A DNA stretch of 64,000 nt from Taxillus chinensis (GCA_023512835.1 CM042091.1:39880107-39944106); one strand, 5' to 3'; counted from the first letter of the stretch, positions 43,688 to 57,498 are shown. Numbers and translations are program-made. Notes: a model not told the origin generated them from the letters alone.

Positions 43688-45709
43688 CTAAATCACATAG
43701 GGCCTGCTCCAACTGCGAGGTGCCAATGGTACAGTCAGCGTGAAACTACCCGGATCTTTAAGCTTGGGTGGTAGCTTGTCTTGCACCACCGCACTAATGT
43801 CATTGGTGAGAGCTACTATCTCACAATCAGTGTAACTTCTCCTCTTGGACAGTAGATCCTTTAGAAATTTGACATATCCAGGCATTTGTTCCAAGGCTTC
43901 TATGAAGGGGATGTTCACTTCCAACTTCTTGAAGACATCTAAAAATTTCTGGAACTGAGCATCTAATTTCTTTTTCCTCAGCCTTTGAGGATACGGCATA
44001 GGAGGTTTATACGGAACGGGAGAGCTAACTTCATGCTGACGGCTTGTCGGTTGACTACTCCCAACCTTTTCTGTCTGGTCCTTACATTGCTCAGCATCTC
44101 CTTCTTTAGCTTCCTCCTGGGCAAGCTGTTCGGACTCCTCCTTGGTTGGCTCGATTTTCTTCTCTCCAGCTGGTAGTTCTTTCCCACTTCTAAGCATTAT
44201 AGCTTTGCATTGCTCCCTTGGGTTGACCTCTGTATTGCTGGGAAAAGTGTTTGATGAAGATGGCCTAACTGCATTTGCTAACTGGCCAATCTGCTGTTCG
44301 ATATTCTTCATGGCAGCCCCAAGATCCTGGACAGACGTGGTAAGGGACTCAATCCTTGTCTCCCCCTTACTCATTCTGTCAGTTGCTTGCTTAGCAAATT
44401 GATAAAAGAAGTTCCGCATCTCTTCATCCTTTGCCTTCTCTTTGTCTTCCTCCTTCTGTTGAGGCATCTTCTGGAACCCAGGAGGAAGTTGTGACTGAGA
44501 AGGTTCTCCATACTGTGTTGCTCCAGTAGCAGGAACCTTATTCTGCCTTTGCCATAAGTAAGGCGGTTGTTGAAATTGGTGAGGTCCTCCTTGATTCTGA
44601 AAGTGGTTGGGCTGGGGAGGATTCTGGTACTGGTTTGGATTCTGATATTGTCGCTGAAATCCTCCACCTCGATTCCCAACATATTGGGCTTCTTCGTATA
44701 GCTGGGCTGTAAGCAGCATCTTCGAAACTGCCTTAGGTGGTTCAGTTCTACCCTCCATGCGAACAGCCATTACTGACATTTGCTCTGTCAGTAACTCCAT
44801 CTTCCTTGTCAACTCATCGAACTGAGTTGAATTTGACGAATTTGATACTGCAGCCACCGGCTCAGCTCTAGGGCGTCTGTCATTGGACCATTGGCAGTTT
44901 GACAACGCCATTCGCTCTATAAGCTCCACTGCTGCAGAAGGCTCCATCATCATGAACGCTCCTCCAGCGGCTGCATCTATCATGCTCCTTGTATTTGCAT
45001 GCAGACTGCATAAAAAGATTCGACTTGTAACCATTCCTGGCTTGCCATGATTAGGACACCTCCTCACCAAGTCTTTAAACCGCTCCCCAGGCCTCGTATA
45101 GCGACTCATCACCATCTTGGGTGAATTGATTTATCTGGCTCCTTAGATGAATAACTCTTGTTGGTGGAAAGTACTTGGAGAGAAACTTCTCCACCATTTG
45201 GTCCCATGTGTGTATCGCCAGCCAGGTAGGGACTGGAACCAACCAAGAGCTCGGTCCTTCAGGGAAAACGGGAAAAGTCGCAGCCTTAATGGCGTCATCC
45301 GAGACTCCATTAATTTTGATGGTGTCGCAAATTTGCAAGAATCGCGCTAGATGGTTGTGTGGATCATCTAGCGCCGAGCCTCGGAATGCATCTTGCCCAA
45401 CCATTTGCGTAGCGCAGGCTTCGACTCGAAGTTGTTTGCTTGGACCGGCACCCTTTCGATGCCTGAATACTCATCCGATAAGACAGGTCTAGCATAATCC
45501 ATGAAGGTCCTTGGCTGATAACCTCCTTGGCCGTTGTGTCCCTGATCTTCCCTTGCTCTGTTTTCAGCCATGATTTCTTCACACACGGTATGTAAGCCTT
45601 CCAATCTGCTGTTCAGCGCAGCTAATACCCCTCGAGCTCTTCATTGCTCTCGCAATGTTCGTTCGATTTCGGGATCGTATGGTAATAGCTCACCCCTGGT
45701 GTGACGCAT
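43688..45709 (-). CDS. F copy 2 gag (475-codon open frame, broken upstream)
   Basis: This is the best-preserved gag of the array. The ATG is at 45707-45709. After shifts near 45570-45640 and 45090-45115, the frame from 45115 to 43688 is open for 475 codons. It carries the end of the gag core (RSMIDAAAGGAFMMMEPSAA, ELIERMALSN), an Asn/Gln/Pro-rich segment (QRQYQNPNQYQNPPQPNHFQ), a helix-prone Lys/Glu segment and the lead into the protease (PPKLKDPGSFTLT). The core motif WDQMVEKFLSKYFPP is in 45075-45404. No zinc knuckle is seen. Gag and protease appear to share one frame before the C-run change at 43687. Confidence 0.85.
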
Positions 45710-45875
45710 ACACAGAGGAATTTTCTCAAACACCTAAGGTGCACTCCGACACGTAGCAAAAACAAAAAGATACCAGGTAACACCGTACTAGCAAAAGTAC
45801 AAGAAAATAAAATTCCAGATCACAAATAAACTTGAGCACCTAATGTCACTTAGTCCTAACAATGTTTGGCGTGCC

Positions 45876-45892
45876 TCCCGGCAACGGCGCCA
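45876..45892 (-). other. Primer binding site, F copy 2 (Asp tRNA type)
   Basis: Minus-strand TGGCGCCGTTGCCGGGA, one C shorter than copy 1, six bases from LTR3. Confidence 0.84.
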
Positions 45893-45898
45893 AAAACT

Positions 45899-47395
45899 TG
45901 ACCCGCATAAATTATGTCTCGAAGGTTTTGGCAGCAAGTGCCTGGTCAAGTAATAAAATGGAGTATTAAGACTCCGGTTGTCGAACCCACAGGGAGGTAG
46001 CTAATCTTGTTAAGCAAGCAAGCACTAAGCTAACAAGTTGATTTTATGTCTGGACAATTGATGTTTGTTGTGCCAATATTTTGAACAAAAAAATATTAAA
46101 TCGGAATGTTGGCAAGCGGTTGGTATAGACATCTAGGGTCACAATGTTTACCACCCAATCGATTGTACTAATCTGGTTATGGCTCTTGTTTATGTTCTAG
46201 TTCAAGTTCATGTTGATTATCTCCTACCTATCTTACATTTGGTCCATGTTAAGATAGATTTAAGGCTTTTATCCCATTTGGTCCATGCGAATAAAAGTGA
46301 TCAAGGTAGACAAACAATCTAATAGTTGCAGACTTGGTCCATCATGCAATATTAAATCTAATTCACTAGTGTTCCACCCTAGACAAGGGCTAAGATTACC
46401 TAATCATGCATAAACTAGGCATTTCCATTCAAGCAAGTGAATTAAACAAGAACTGAATTCTATTTTATTGAACAACCATAACCAAACCGACTACAATTTA
46501 TTGGGGGCTACATTGCTCCCCTAGACTAACAAGACTACTCCATAATCATGACAAAAACAACAACAATCATAAGAAAGAACATGATTACGGTACCAGGACA
46601 ATAAAGGAAGACCCCAAGATGAACCAGGACTCCGGCCTCCAAAGACTCCGGCGTCTGCTGCCCAAACTCACTCCTTGCCAAGGACAATCCGATCTTTTAG
46701 CAATGGCTATAGCTCTTTTCGAACTCAGATCAGATTCTCCTCCTCAAGATGATTTACAATGCCTCCAAAGACTCCTATTTATAGGTTTTAGTGGGCCAAA
46801 TTAGGGTTACAAAAGGTGTGCCCTAATTATAAATGTGGTCGTGACCAAAACGACGTCGTTTTGGTTAGTGACACTAATCGACGTTCTAGGCGAAATAAAA
46901 CTCAAACTACACCAACTTTGACCCCAGTTCTTTAGAGGAAAATGATTAAAGCAACAAAATACATCATTGGGAGCACAAAAATGCTTGCACGTGAGAATGC
47001 ACGTGAGAAGACCCTTTTCACGTGCAGCTCCAATTTGACTCAAATTTGCTCCAAAGCTTCCTCTTGAGTTGTAGAAGGCATCCATGCAATAAAATCCTTG
47101 CACGTGAGAATGCACGTGAGAAGGCATTTCACGTGCACCTTGATTTTGCCTTCATTTTGCTTCCATCTTCTTCCTGTAGCTTCCTTGTGAGTTGATGGAG
47201 TGATCTAGCCAAAGTGTGTGGGACAAGGTTGCTCCAAAACTTGCCAAAAACACTCAAAAAGTACCACTATACACCAAATAGGGTCTTCCTAGGGGTTAGA
47301 GCAAATATGTCGAAAATAACATGCAAATAGGTACAAAACATACGCTAAAACACCCTATATAAGGCATAGGATAACGGCATAAATGCACGTTGTCA
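45899..47395 (-). repeat. F LTR3 (inner, shared by copies 2 and 3)
   Basis: 1,497 bp, with the inner-type variants listed for LTR2. The palindrome is at 46847-46862. A few private changes lie near its PBS end (GTCTCGAAGG, GGCAGCAAGTGCCTGG). No target duplication flanks it. Confidence 0.95.
46775..46783 (-). promoter_or_regulatory. TATA box of F LTR3, likely promoter of copy 2
   Basis: Minus-strand TATAAATAG, 63 bases downstream of AAAACGACGTCGTTTT at 46847. Confidence 0.65.
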
Positions 47396-47989
47396 AATTC
47401 CCCCATACTTGAACCTTTGCTTGTCCTCAAGCAAAAAGAAATAAACACACATCAAACGGAAAAGAACGAATAAACTAACAAACAAGAGAGGCATGGTTTC
47501 CCAAGGCATACAATCCTATCATGATGAAGTAGACATTCCAATAGCTAAAAATGAATCATAAGTTAATCAACACATGCCCTTACTATTAAGTCCAACAACC
47601 ATGTAATATCGTTACTAATAGTCCAGGATAGAAGCAAACATGCCAGGATAAAATGAACTTAGCTCCCCCCTGAAAGTCCGCACCAAGGTTAAGAGCCTCA
47701 CTTAAATGTCACTTTCTTTTCTCTCCTTTCAGGCCCTACTATCAATGCCTAGCAGCTAAGGATTTACTCTTTCACCCACTACTAACTATTGATTAAGTTT
47801 TGCCACGTAAACATAAGAGATCCCCACTGTGCTCGTCAAGGGAGACACACCCTCTAGTCTACTTTAGGACCAACACTTGGAGCTAAAGATGGAAGCTCAC
47901 ACTTGTGAAACAAATTGCAAGATAAACAACTTAGCCATTATGGCTGCAGCACGAAAACAAAAATACATAGAAACAGTATGCCATTGTGG

Positions 47990-48020
<31 letters not shown>

Positions 48021-48110
48021 CACACTTCTTTTTAGTAATAACCTTACAAGGTTGCATTTTATGCTCTCCCTTGATGGATTATTCACTCTGCTATTGTCCT
48101 CACACAAGCC

Positions 48111-48143
<33 letters not shown>

Positions 48144-48722
48144 AAGAACTAGAACTAGAACTGAGCGAGAATACTGGAATCGCGAACACCATACACCAAA
48201 CACTGAGCACAACAGGTACTTCTTATGCCTAAGTAACTCCAACTATCAAATAGCTAGTAATGAATATTAAGAGCGAATTGATAACCCAATAACCCATAAA
48301 ATACACTCAAAGGTAAGATAATGGTGCTCTCAAAAAGTATATGCCTATTCTGCACTCAACTTCAGGGTTTACAAAGCTCATCCTAACATAACATGCTCAA
48401 CTTACTATTCAAACGTCGCTCCAAAATCATGGTGATATCATTCAACAAGTAAAGACATGCTCAACTAACTTATAACACACCTTAACAAGTGACACATCGT
48501 TATCACAACAAGATACTAAGGTGGTTAGTATAGGCAACCAGAATTGTCATACCTTGGTAGCCATTGCACCTCACAGGCAAAACAAGCATTCACAGCAACA
48601 ACATAAAATAAAAGTAACGCATGCAGGCAACCAAACAAGCAACCGGTTCAAGGGAAATCCCCCCCCATACTTAAACGAAGCAATGTCCTCAGAGCATGGA
48701 AAAAGTAAAAGGAAAAAGAGCG
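47396..48722 (-). other. F copy 3 3' noncoding region
   Basis: Same content as in copies 1 and 2. A tracts lie at 47991-48020 (30) and 48113-48139 (27). No gene is seen. Confidence 0.75.
47991..48139 (-). repeat. Paired A tracts, F copy 3 (30 and 27)
   Basis: Runs of 30 at 47991-48020 and 27 at 48113-48139, A on the element's sense strand. The second run rises 17, 22, 27 from copy 1 to copy 3. Confidence 0.85.
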
Positions 48723-51044
48723 TTACCGGTTGGTGGGAAGGCTATAGTAGAAGATAACATGGGCCACCATGCGTCGAAGACGTGCGACAAAGTCGACCGA
48801 GGTTTCTCCTGTGAGTGCCCAAGTATCCTTATCTTGTAATAGAGCTATCAAATAATAGCAGACAAAAATCCCACAACTGAATTGATCAGGTTGTTGGGAA
48901 GCTCCATTTCATTGAAGTGCACCAGAGGTAACTTGGATGTCAACGACCCTTCTTTTCGGAGTGCGGTTTTGATTTTTTTCAAGAAACCATGGACCAGCTT
49001 CTTCTTTCGTGTGGAAAACCCATGGGCTTGGCTCGGGTCATAAAGGACGGCATGGCCCACAGTCAGGTCCAACTGCAAGAGTACAAAGTGTCGTTCAAGG
49101 AGGACCGGTATAAGAACCTCGTGGACCTGGTGCCAAGAGCGATGTCCTTCTGCAGCTCCATTCATCCGCCGGCGGAAGATATGTTCCTCTAAGGGCTGCT
49201 CATAAATCTCGCACAGCATGATAGAAGTGTACTGAGCCATAGGGTAGTCGTTGGGCTCGGCTTCCACCACATGTCGCATCGTACGGCAGAATAAGTCAAC
49301 GTCATCGGAAGATAAGTACTCATCGGCTAGGATACGTCGTAAATAAGATGATGTGAAGACTTCGAATCACGTGTAAAACGGGCTTGCAAGGTGTCTCCAT
49401 AAGTAAACCGCTGAAGCGGCTGTGGCCTCAGCAGTGGAGAGGGCCGGATGAAGATGAATATAAACGGGCTCCCCTAGGTCATCTGCCTGGGGAGCTTCGG
49501 AAGATGCGCCAGACCACCATTGCAACGGCTGAATTAAGGGAACTAGGGCCTGTGAAGAGCTGGGCCCGGCTGGTGGTGGGAAATAAACCGAACTCGCTGG
49601 AGGGAAGGGTGACGCGGTGTAGGGCTCCGCCTCTTGCGGATACCGTGGATACTCCGGTGTCTCTTCGCTATGCGCGGCGTCGCCGGCATGACCGGAGGTG
49701 ACGGTGCGTCAAATGGATCCTCCACAGGAGGTGTAGGAGTTGTCTTCTTCTTTTTCCCCCGGGGCTTTCCCAGATCTTACCGAGCGGCCCTTTGACTTCC
49801 TTTTGCTCCTTGAGGATTAGAGTTTGATTTTTTCTTCAATGACCCGATCTCCTGAACGGTTTCCGCCTGTGCCTCTTGTAGTTGAGCAGTTTGCTTCCGT
49901 AAGTCTTCATAAGAAGCAGCAGGAGTTGGCTCCGGGGCTTCCCATGGTCGGGCAGATGGACGAGACGTTGCTTGTTGATCTTGAGTGATGTACTCGAGTA
50001 GCTCATCCAGTGAAGTCTCGTGATGTGGCCATTAGTGAAAGCCCGGTTAAGAACGTCAACTTCACCGATAACTTGGCCATCGATGCCTTGGAAGAAATTG
50101 TAGATTTCCTCCTTGTGAACATTGAACCGCATGTACATGGCGATCAATCGGAAAATGTCTTTGTCGGCGGGCATTCATGGGAGTGGAGGTGTCCCGGAAC
50201 TGCTCCGTGGGTCGCTCCATATGCACGCTATGACGTGAAGGCTGTGGTGCAACGTGGATACTATCTCCCCATTTGCCCTTGTAGCTAACTCCTAAAGCAC
50301 CCTCTGGATGGAGAACTTGTAACCGCAAGTTATCCGGGAAAACAAGGGGGACTACTTGAGCACTAAGATGACCATATTGATATTGCAGAAGCATGCTAAG
50401 TAGTCGACCATATAAGCATTTATGAATATCCCGTTTCCACAATTTAAAAATTTCCGCAGCCCAATCAATGTGTACCGGCGATCGATGCAAAACATAAACT
50501 CCAAATGGGATTTAGGGACCGAGTCTACGCCACTAGTTTGTAACGATAAGCACCTCCCTACCAAATTGGCAAGGCAACGGTATTTCCCGTGAAATCCGTT
50601 TTTCGTAAATTGCCGACGTTTCCCAAATTCCTTATTATACCTGTAAAGCTCTACCATATTCTCCTAAGGTCAATGCAGGCTTTGCATGCATGGGATTTGC
50701 AGATCAAAGCAATCTCTCAACAAAGCAGGGGAAATAGAAATTAAGACACCTTGAACCTCCCCAATTATCTCATCATCTTCCTCATTGACATAGACCGAAT
50801 TATAGAATTCTAACATGGCAGGGTAATACAAATCACAACGAGCGCATACTAACCGTCGCAGTCCCAACGCCTGCAGCTTGGTCATAATTTCTTCAATCCA
50901 GTCAAGGGTGGAGGACTCCAGGATCTCCCAATCAAGCACATTCCCCACGAAGATGGTGTCGGCATCTCTCAATGCCGAAGGCATAGAGGTGGCAGAGGCT
51001 TCAGGATCGCCTTCTCCTTGGCGGGCTCTCCTTGTGTGCACCAT
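48723..51044 (-). pseudogene. F copy 3: transposon-protein domain and Ulp1-like protease
   Basis: ATG at 51042-51044; the N-terminal frame 50670-51044 is the best version (MVHTRRARQGEG, DTIFVGNVLDWEILESSTLD, IEEIMTKLQALGLRRLVCAR, YYPAMLEFYNSVYV). The Ulp1 part 48848-49279 is open across the His (RHFVLLQLDL, 49088-49090) and the Asp (LYDPSQAHG, 49037-49039). It shifts at a G run (one G fewer) just before QQPDQFSCG; the Cys codon is at 48873-48875. The natural end, past GETSVDFVARLRRMVAH, is at 48723-48725. From His to Asp is 17 residues, as in Ulp1 family members. Together the three copies show that the ancestral gene was complete. Confidence 0.82.
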
Positions 51045-52029
51045 GACGAAATTTTGCTCTCGGCAAGAAAGGAGAAGAAAGTATGAAATGTGAGTTTGAA
51101 GCTTGGAACTCCTTCCCTATTTATAGTGATTCGTCACAAGGGGAAAAGACGAAATTAACCCTCTTAAAGTGCTCCATCATTTTCACGTGCGGACCAAAGA
51201 AGACTCTAGAAGATGCCAGCTAGCGCCCACCGAAATTTCAGATCGATTGGCCAAAGGTAGGTATGCACGTGAAAAGCGTGTTTTCACGGGCGAGCTTGGA
51301 TGATTCTAGACATCGCCAGCTGCTGTCCACTAAAATTTTAGATCGAAAAGAAGCGTCTATCCCCGTGCACGCGAAAAGTGTTGTCACGGGCAGGTCTCGA
51401 AGGGTCTAGAAGATTCCAGTTGCCTCTGTGCAAAATTTCAGCTCGATTGGACCATTATACCCTTGTGCACGCGAAAAGCCTTTTCACGGGCAGGGCCTTT
51501 TTTGTCCAAATTTCGCCTGCGGGTCACGGATGAACGGTAGATTCATTATAGACGTGAACGTGACATGCCGATTCTCACGGGCAAGCTGGTTGACACCCTA
51601 AATGAAGCCCAATGATGTGGAAATTTGACAGGCTAATATCCCATCTCACAAGGACAAAAACGTGTCGGTTAGTGGGCCCAAAATACCATCATATAATCTA
51701 GAACTTCATCTCCATGGTTTGGCAAGAGATTGGAGTGGGCCCCTCTCGATTTAATTTAACTGAATTTGGTTGTGGGCCTGAGAAAATTTAGTTGAAGTTC
51801 GATACACAGGCCCAAGTAAGCCCAAGTTTAAAGAAGCTCCATCAAGGAATTTGGGCCTAGGCCCTGGTTCAAATGCCGCTAATAAGAGTTAAAACAAAAC
51901 AGATATGCACTCCCTACGGACTATGGGTTAAAACACACAATAACACTATCTCAATAAAAGAAATAGCATAAAATAAAAAGGAAGAGAAATCACCATGGGT
52001 TGCCTCCCATGAAGCGCCGAGTTTAGGTC
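51045..52029 (-). promoter_or_regulatory. F copy 3 intergenic region with internal promoter and hairpins
   Basis: The TATA box (minus strand TATAAATAG) is at 51117-51125, 73 bases before the ATG. The hairpin series starts near 51264, 51366, 51465 and 51552, with TCTAGA-containing spacers as in the other copies. Confidence 0.65.
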
Positions 52030-53409
52030 TTAGCTTGACCGTCCCCTCTCGTCAAGTTGTGCTCGAGTGAAATGATCAACCTCCTTAACATGATCCCGCA
52101 TGTAGTATGGCTTCACACGCTGACCGTTTACTTTGAAAATTTGTCCAGAGGTTGATTGGAGTTCAACACTACCATATGGGAACACCTTTGTAACAGTGAA
52201 AGGCCCCATCCATTTAGATCGCAACTTCCCAGGAAAGAGTTTAAGTCTGGAATTAAAGAGGAGCACCTTCTGCCCTGGTTCAACAAAGAGAGGGGCTGAT
52301 CTTCTTATCATGTCCGAGCTTAGACCTCTCCTTGTACAGCCTTCGCACTCTCATAGGCATTGAAGCGAAATTCCTCCAACTCATTTAATTGGTGCAATCG
52401 TAGTTCAGCAGCAACATTGGGATCCATGTTCAGCTTTTTAACTGCCCAAAATGCTTTGTGTTCCAATTCAACAGGCAAGTGGCAGGCCTTTCCGTACAGT
52501 AGACGATACGGAGACATTCCAATGGGCGTTTTGAATGCTGTGCGATAAGCCCACAACGCCTCATCGAGTTTTAGACCCCAATCTTTTCGGTTGCCTCCCA
52601 CTGTCTTTTCCAAGATGTGCTTGATCTCACGGTTGGAAACTTCAGCTTGACCGTTTGCTTGTGGATGATAGGCTAAGGTGCGCCTATGTTGCACTCCATA
52701 TTTGTTTAAGAGCTTGTCGAAAAGCTTATTGCGAAGTGACTCCCTTCATCACTAATAATTGCTCTAGGTGTTCCAAACCGGCTGAATATGTTGCGGCGAA
52801 GGAATTTGGTAACCACTTGAGCATCATTCTTCCTAGTGGGTATAGCTTCAACCCACTTCGAGAGGTAATCAACAGCCTGGAAGGATGTAAGAAAACCCAT
52901 CCGATGGTGGGAAAGGTCCCATGAAATCGATTCCCCATATGTCAAAAGTTCGACTGGCATAATGCCGGTTTGGGGCATCTCTTGCTTCCTTGTAATCCCT
53001 CCTATTCGTTGACACCGATCACATGTCTTAACAAAGGTGTATGTGTGTCCGTGAACATGGTTGGCCAGGTAAAACCCACTTTGTAGGATCTTTGCCACCG
53101 TCCTTTGTACTCCTAAATGGCCAGCATAGTCGGATGAATGACAATGCGTCAGATATCTGTCCACTTCCTCTTCGGCACACATTTTTCGATGATCTGATCA
53201 GCACATAGCCGGTATAGAACAGGCTCATCCCAAATGTATCTTCTTGCATTAAAGAGGAACCTCTTCTTTTCCTGATAAGTGAACTCTGCAGGTACATAGT
53301 CACATGCATGGTAGTTCACTATATCAGCAAACCATGGCGTCTTTGCTTCGCCTACAAAGAGCTGCTCATCAGGGAAGGTGTCGAAATAGTAGCACCTTGG
53401 GTACTACCT
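52030..53409 (-). pseudogene. F copy 3 integrase
   Basis: Pieces: 52706-53182 ([48 protein letters not shown]), 52320-52694 ([20 protein letters not shown], with the catalytic Glu, [20 protein letters not shown]) and 52030-52311 ([20 protein letters not shown]). This copy shows the [12 protein letters not shown] region around the third catalytic residue best. There is no chromodomain. Confidence 0.82.
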
Positions 53410-54761
53410 CCCCCTAGCTCGAGCCTTGACAAATGGTCTGCCACAGTATTGGAAGTCCCCTTCAAGTCTTTAATCTCCAAGATCAAACTCTTGGAGTAAC
53501 AAAACCCATCCGATCAACCTGGGTTTTGCATCCTTCTTGCTGAACAAATATCTCAGGGCAGCGTGGTCGGTGTAAACAATGACCTTAGTGCCCAGAAGAT
53601 ATGACCGAAACTTATCACAAGCAAACACCACGACAAGTAACTCCTTCTTTGTAGTAGTGTAATTGAGCTGGGCCTCATTGAGTGTGCGCCGGCATAATAT
53701 ATTGCCCTGAAAATTTTGTCCCGTTTCTGCCCAAGCACCGCTCCGATCGCAAAGTCACTTGCATCACACATCAGCTCAAAGGGTTGTGACCAGCCTGGAG
53801 CCACTATCACCGGTGCCGAATCGAGCTTCTCTTTCAACACCGTAAAGGCCTGAAGGCGTCTTCCGAAAATATGAATGGAACATCCTTCTCTAAAAGCATG
53901 CTTAGAGGCTTGGCAATTTTTGAGAAGTCTTTGATGAACCGCCGATAAAACCCCGCATGACCCAGAAAGCTCCGGATGCCCTTCACATTAGTGGGAGGAG
54001 GTAGACGCTCAATGGTGGAGATCTTTGCTCTATCTACTTCCAACCCAACTGCGGACACTCTATGCCCAAGGACAACTCCTTCCTTGACCATGAAGTGACA
54101 CTTCTCCCGAGTTCAAGACCAGGTCCTTTTCCTTGCATCGGACTAACACGGTTTCCGGATTCCTGAGGCAGATGGAAAAAGATGAACCAAATACCGAGAA
54201 GTCATCCATAAAGACTTCCATAATGTCCTCCACTAACCCTTGAAAAATGGCCATCATACACCTCTGGAAAGTAGCAGGTGCGTTGCAAAGACCAAATGGC
54301 ATACGCCGGAAAGCATACGTGCCAAAAGGGCACGTGAATGTAGTCTTCTCTTGATCTTCCGGGGCAACCGCTATCCTGGTTGTATCCAGAATAACCGTCC
54401 AAGAAAACAATAAAACGGGTAGCCGACTAACCGATCTAGCATTTGATCAATGAAAGGTAACGGAAAGTGGTCCTTACGCGTGGCTTTATTCAGCTTTGCG
54501 GTAATCAATGCACACGCGCCACCCGGTCATTGTGCGGGATGGAATAAGCTCGTTGTTCTCATTGCGTATCACTGTCATGCCACCCTTCTTGGGAACCACT
54601 TGCACCTGGACTAACCCAGGAGCTATCCGAAATGGCATATATGATGCCTGCTTTCCTCCACTTCAGAATCTCCTTGCCAACGACTTCCTTCATTGCAGGA
54701 TTGAGCCTGCGTTGGCGCTCTAAGTAGGAGTATAAGACTCCTCCATCAGTATCTTGTGCAT
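53410..54761 (-). pseudogene. F copy 3 reverse transcriptase and RNase H
   Basis: The frame 54060-54410 carries GTYAFRRMPFGLCNAPATFQ and the catalytic EVFMDDFSVFG without a break, and is the best RT core in the array. RNase H is in 53834-54091 ([20 protein letters not shown]) and 53553-53840 ([20 protein letters not shown]). The RT N-terminus (54420-54761) is shifted several times. Motif order and spacing agree with copies 1 and 2. Confidence 0.84.
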
Positions 54762-55588
54762 GCAGACCGCTGGACTTATACCTTTTATGTCATCCAGAGA
54801 CCACCCCAGGGGCCCTGCTTATGCTCCCTTAAGACTTCTAGTAGCTGTCTGGTTTCTTCTATCGTTAAGGACGCAGCCTACTATCACAGGATAACGCCCT
54901 TGTGTATCCAAGAACTCGTACCTCGGATGTTCTGGGAGTTGCTTGAACCGGCAACGGTTCCGTGATTGCCGAGGATTCGGTTGAGGATTTCAAAGACTTC
55001 ATAAGTCTCGTTCGGTTCCACCTCCGCAAAATCCACCGCCGCAATTCGTGATCCAAGCTTTCGGTGATCAAGCTCTCTTGAAAAATCGTCCACGAATTCA
55101 GCAATCTGATCAATCCAATAACACTGGAATGATCATTCGCCTTGCGCATCGAACGCTCCATGTTGAACACCACCGCATCTTCATCCACACGCAGCGTCAA
55201 CTCCCCCCTGAGTTTACATCGATCAAGGCCCCTGCCGGTACTCAGGAATGGCCTTCCAAGAATCAATTGGACTCCTTTATCTTCTTCCATTTCCAATACA
55301 ACAAAATCCACCTGGGAAGATAAAGCGATCCACCTTGATTAAAACATCTTCAATAATGCCCGCCGGTTTTCCTATCGATCGATCAGCAAATTGTAAAGAT
55401 ATGGACGTGGGCTTTATGCCGACCAAGCCCAGCCGCCGATAGATGGACATTGGCATCAGATTTATACTTGCCCCTAAATCACATAGGGCCTGCTCCAACT
55501 GCGAGGTGCCAATGGTACAGGTCAGCGTGAAACTACCCGGATCTTTAAGCTTGGGTGGTAGCTTGTCGCACCACCGCACTAATGTCAT
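54762..55588 (-). pseudogene. F copy 3 aspartic protease
   Basis: The frame 55277-55588 has the active site (ALCDLGASINLMPMSIYRRL) and GKPAGIIEDVLIKVDRF. The frame 54865-55311 has MEEDKGVQLILGRPFLSTG. One shift lies between them near 55300. Confidence 0.82.
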
Positions 55589-57498
55589 TGGTGAGAGCTA
55601 CTATCTCACAATCAGTGTAACTTCTCCTCTTGGACAGTAGATCCTTTAGAAATTTGACATATCCAGGCATTTGTTCCAAGGCTTCTATGAAGGGGATGTT
55701 CACTTCCAACTTCTTGAAGACATCTAAAAATTTCTGGAACCGAGCATCTAATTTCTTTTTCCTCGGCCTTTGAGGATACCAGGCATAGGAGGTTTATACG
55801 GAACGGGAGAGCTAACTTCATGCTGACGGCTTGTCGGTTGACTACTCCCAACCTTTTCTGTCTGGTCCTTACATTGCTCAACATCTCCTTCTTTAGCTTC
55901 CTCCTGGGCAAGCCGTTCGGACTCCTCCTTGGTTGGCTCGATTTTCTTCTCTCCACCTGGTAGTTCTTTCCCACTTCTAAGCATTATAGCTTTGCATTGC
56001 TCCCTTGGGTTGACCTCTGTATTGCTGGGAAAAGTGTTTGATGAAGATGGCCTAACTGCATTTGCTAACTGGCCAATCTGCTGTTCGATATTCTTCATGG
56101 CAGCCCCAAGATCCTGGACAGACGTGGTAAGGGACTCAATCCTTGTCTCCCCCCTTACTCATTCTCGTCGTTGCTTGCTTAGCAAATTGATAAAAGAAGT
56201 TCCGCATCTCTTCATCCTTTGCCTTCTCTTTGTCTTCCTCCTTCTATTGAGGCATCTTCGGAACCCAGGAGGAAGTTGTGGACCGAGAAGGTTCTCCATA
56301 CTGTGTTGCTCCAAGAGCAGGAACCTTATTCGCCTTTGCCATAAGTAAGGCGGTTGTTGAAATTGGTGAGGTCCTCCTTGATTCCGAAAGTGGTTGGGCC
56401 GGGGAGGATTCTGGTACTGGTTTGGATTCTGATATTGTCGCTGAAATCCTCCACCTCGATTCCCAACATATTGGGCTTCTTCGTATAGCTGGGCTGTAGC
56501 AGCATCTTCAGAAACTGCCTTAGGTGGTTCAGTTCTACCCTCCATGCGAACAGCCATTACTGACATTTGCTCTGTCAGTAACTCCATCTTCCTTGTCAAC
56601 TCATCGAACTGAGTTGAATTTGACGAATTTGATACTGCAGCCACCGGCTCAGCTCTAGGGCGTCTGTCATTGGACCATTGGCGGTTTGACAACGCCATTC
56701 GCTCTATAAGCTCCACTGCCGCGTAAGGCTCCATCATCATGAACGCTCCTCCACGGTCGCATCTATCATGCTCCTTGTATTTGCATGCAGACTGCATAAA
56801 AAGATTCGACTTGTAACCATTCTGGCTTGCCATGATTAGGACACCTCCTCACCAAGTCTTTAAACCGCTCCCAGGCCTCGTATAGCGACTCATCACCATC
56901 GTTGGGTGAATTGATTTATCTGGCTCCTTAGATGAATAACTCTTGTTGGTGGAAAGTACTTGGAGAGAAACTTCTCCACCATTTGGTCCCATGTGTGTAT
57001 CTCGCCAGCAGGTAGGGACTGGAACCAACCAAGAGCTCGGTCCTTCAAGGGAAAACGGGAAAAGTCGCAGCTTAATGGCGTCATCCGAGACTCCATTAAT
57101 TTTGATGGTGTCGCAAATTTGCAAGAATCGCGCTAGATGGTTGTGTGGATCATCTAGCGCCGAGCCTCGGAATGCATCTTGCCCAACCATTTGCGGTAAG
57201 CGCAGCTTCAGCTCGAAGTTGTTTGCTTGGACCGGCACCCCTTCGATGCCTGAATACTCATCCGATAAGACAGGTCTAGCATAATCCATGAAGGTCCTTG
57301 GCTGATAACCTCCTTGGCCGTTGTGTCCCTGATCTTCCCTTGCTCTGTTTTCAGCCATGATTTCTTCACACACGGTATGTAAGCCTTCCAATCGTTGTTC
57401 ACCATTGCAGCTAATACCCTCTCGAGCTCTTCACGCTCTCGCAATGTTCGTTCGATTTCGGGATCGTATGGTAATAGCTCACCCCTGGTGTGACGCAT
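55589..57498 (-). pseudogene. F copy 3 gag
   Basis: The ATG is at 57496-57498. The first frame (57208-57498) covers RHTRGELLPYDPEIERTLRE. The core (DDPHNHLARFLQICDTIKIN) is in 56849-57391, the Asn/Gln-rich part (GGGFQRQYQNPNQYQNPPRP) in 56159-56833 and the Lys/Glu part in 55748-56098. Shifts are fewer than in copy 1. There is no zinc knuckle. Confidence 0.83.

Noticed and set aside
34122..47395. Three independent F insertions side by side
   Set aside because: Inner LTRs lack target duplications and are shared between neighbours. Only the outside carries GCAGC.
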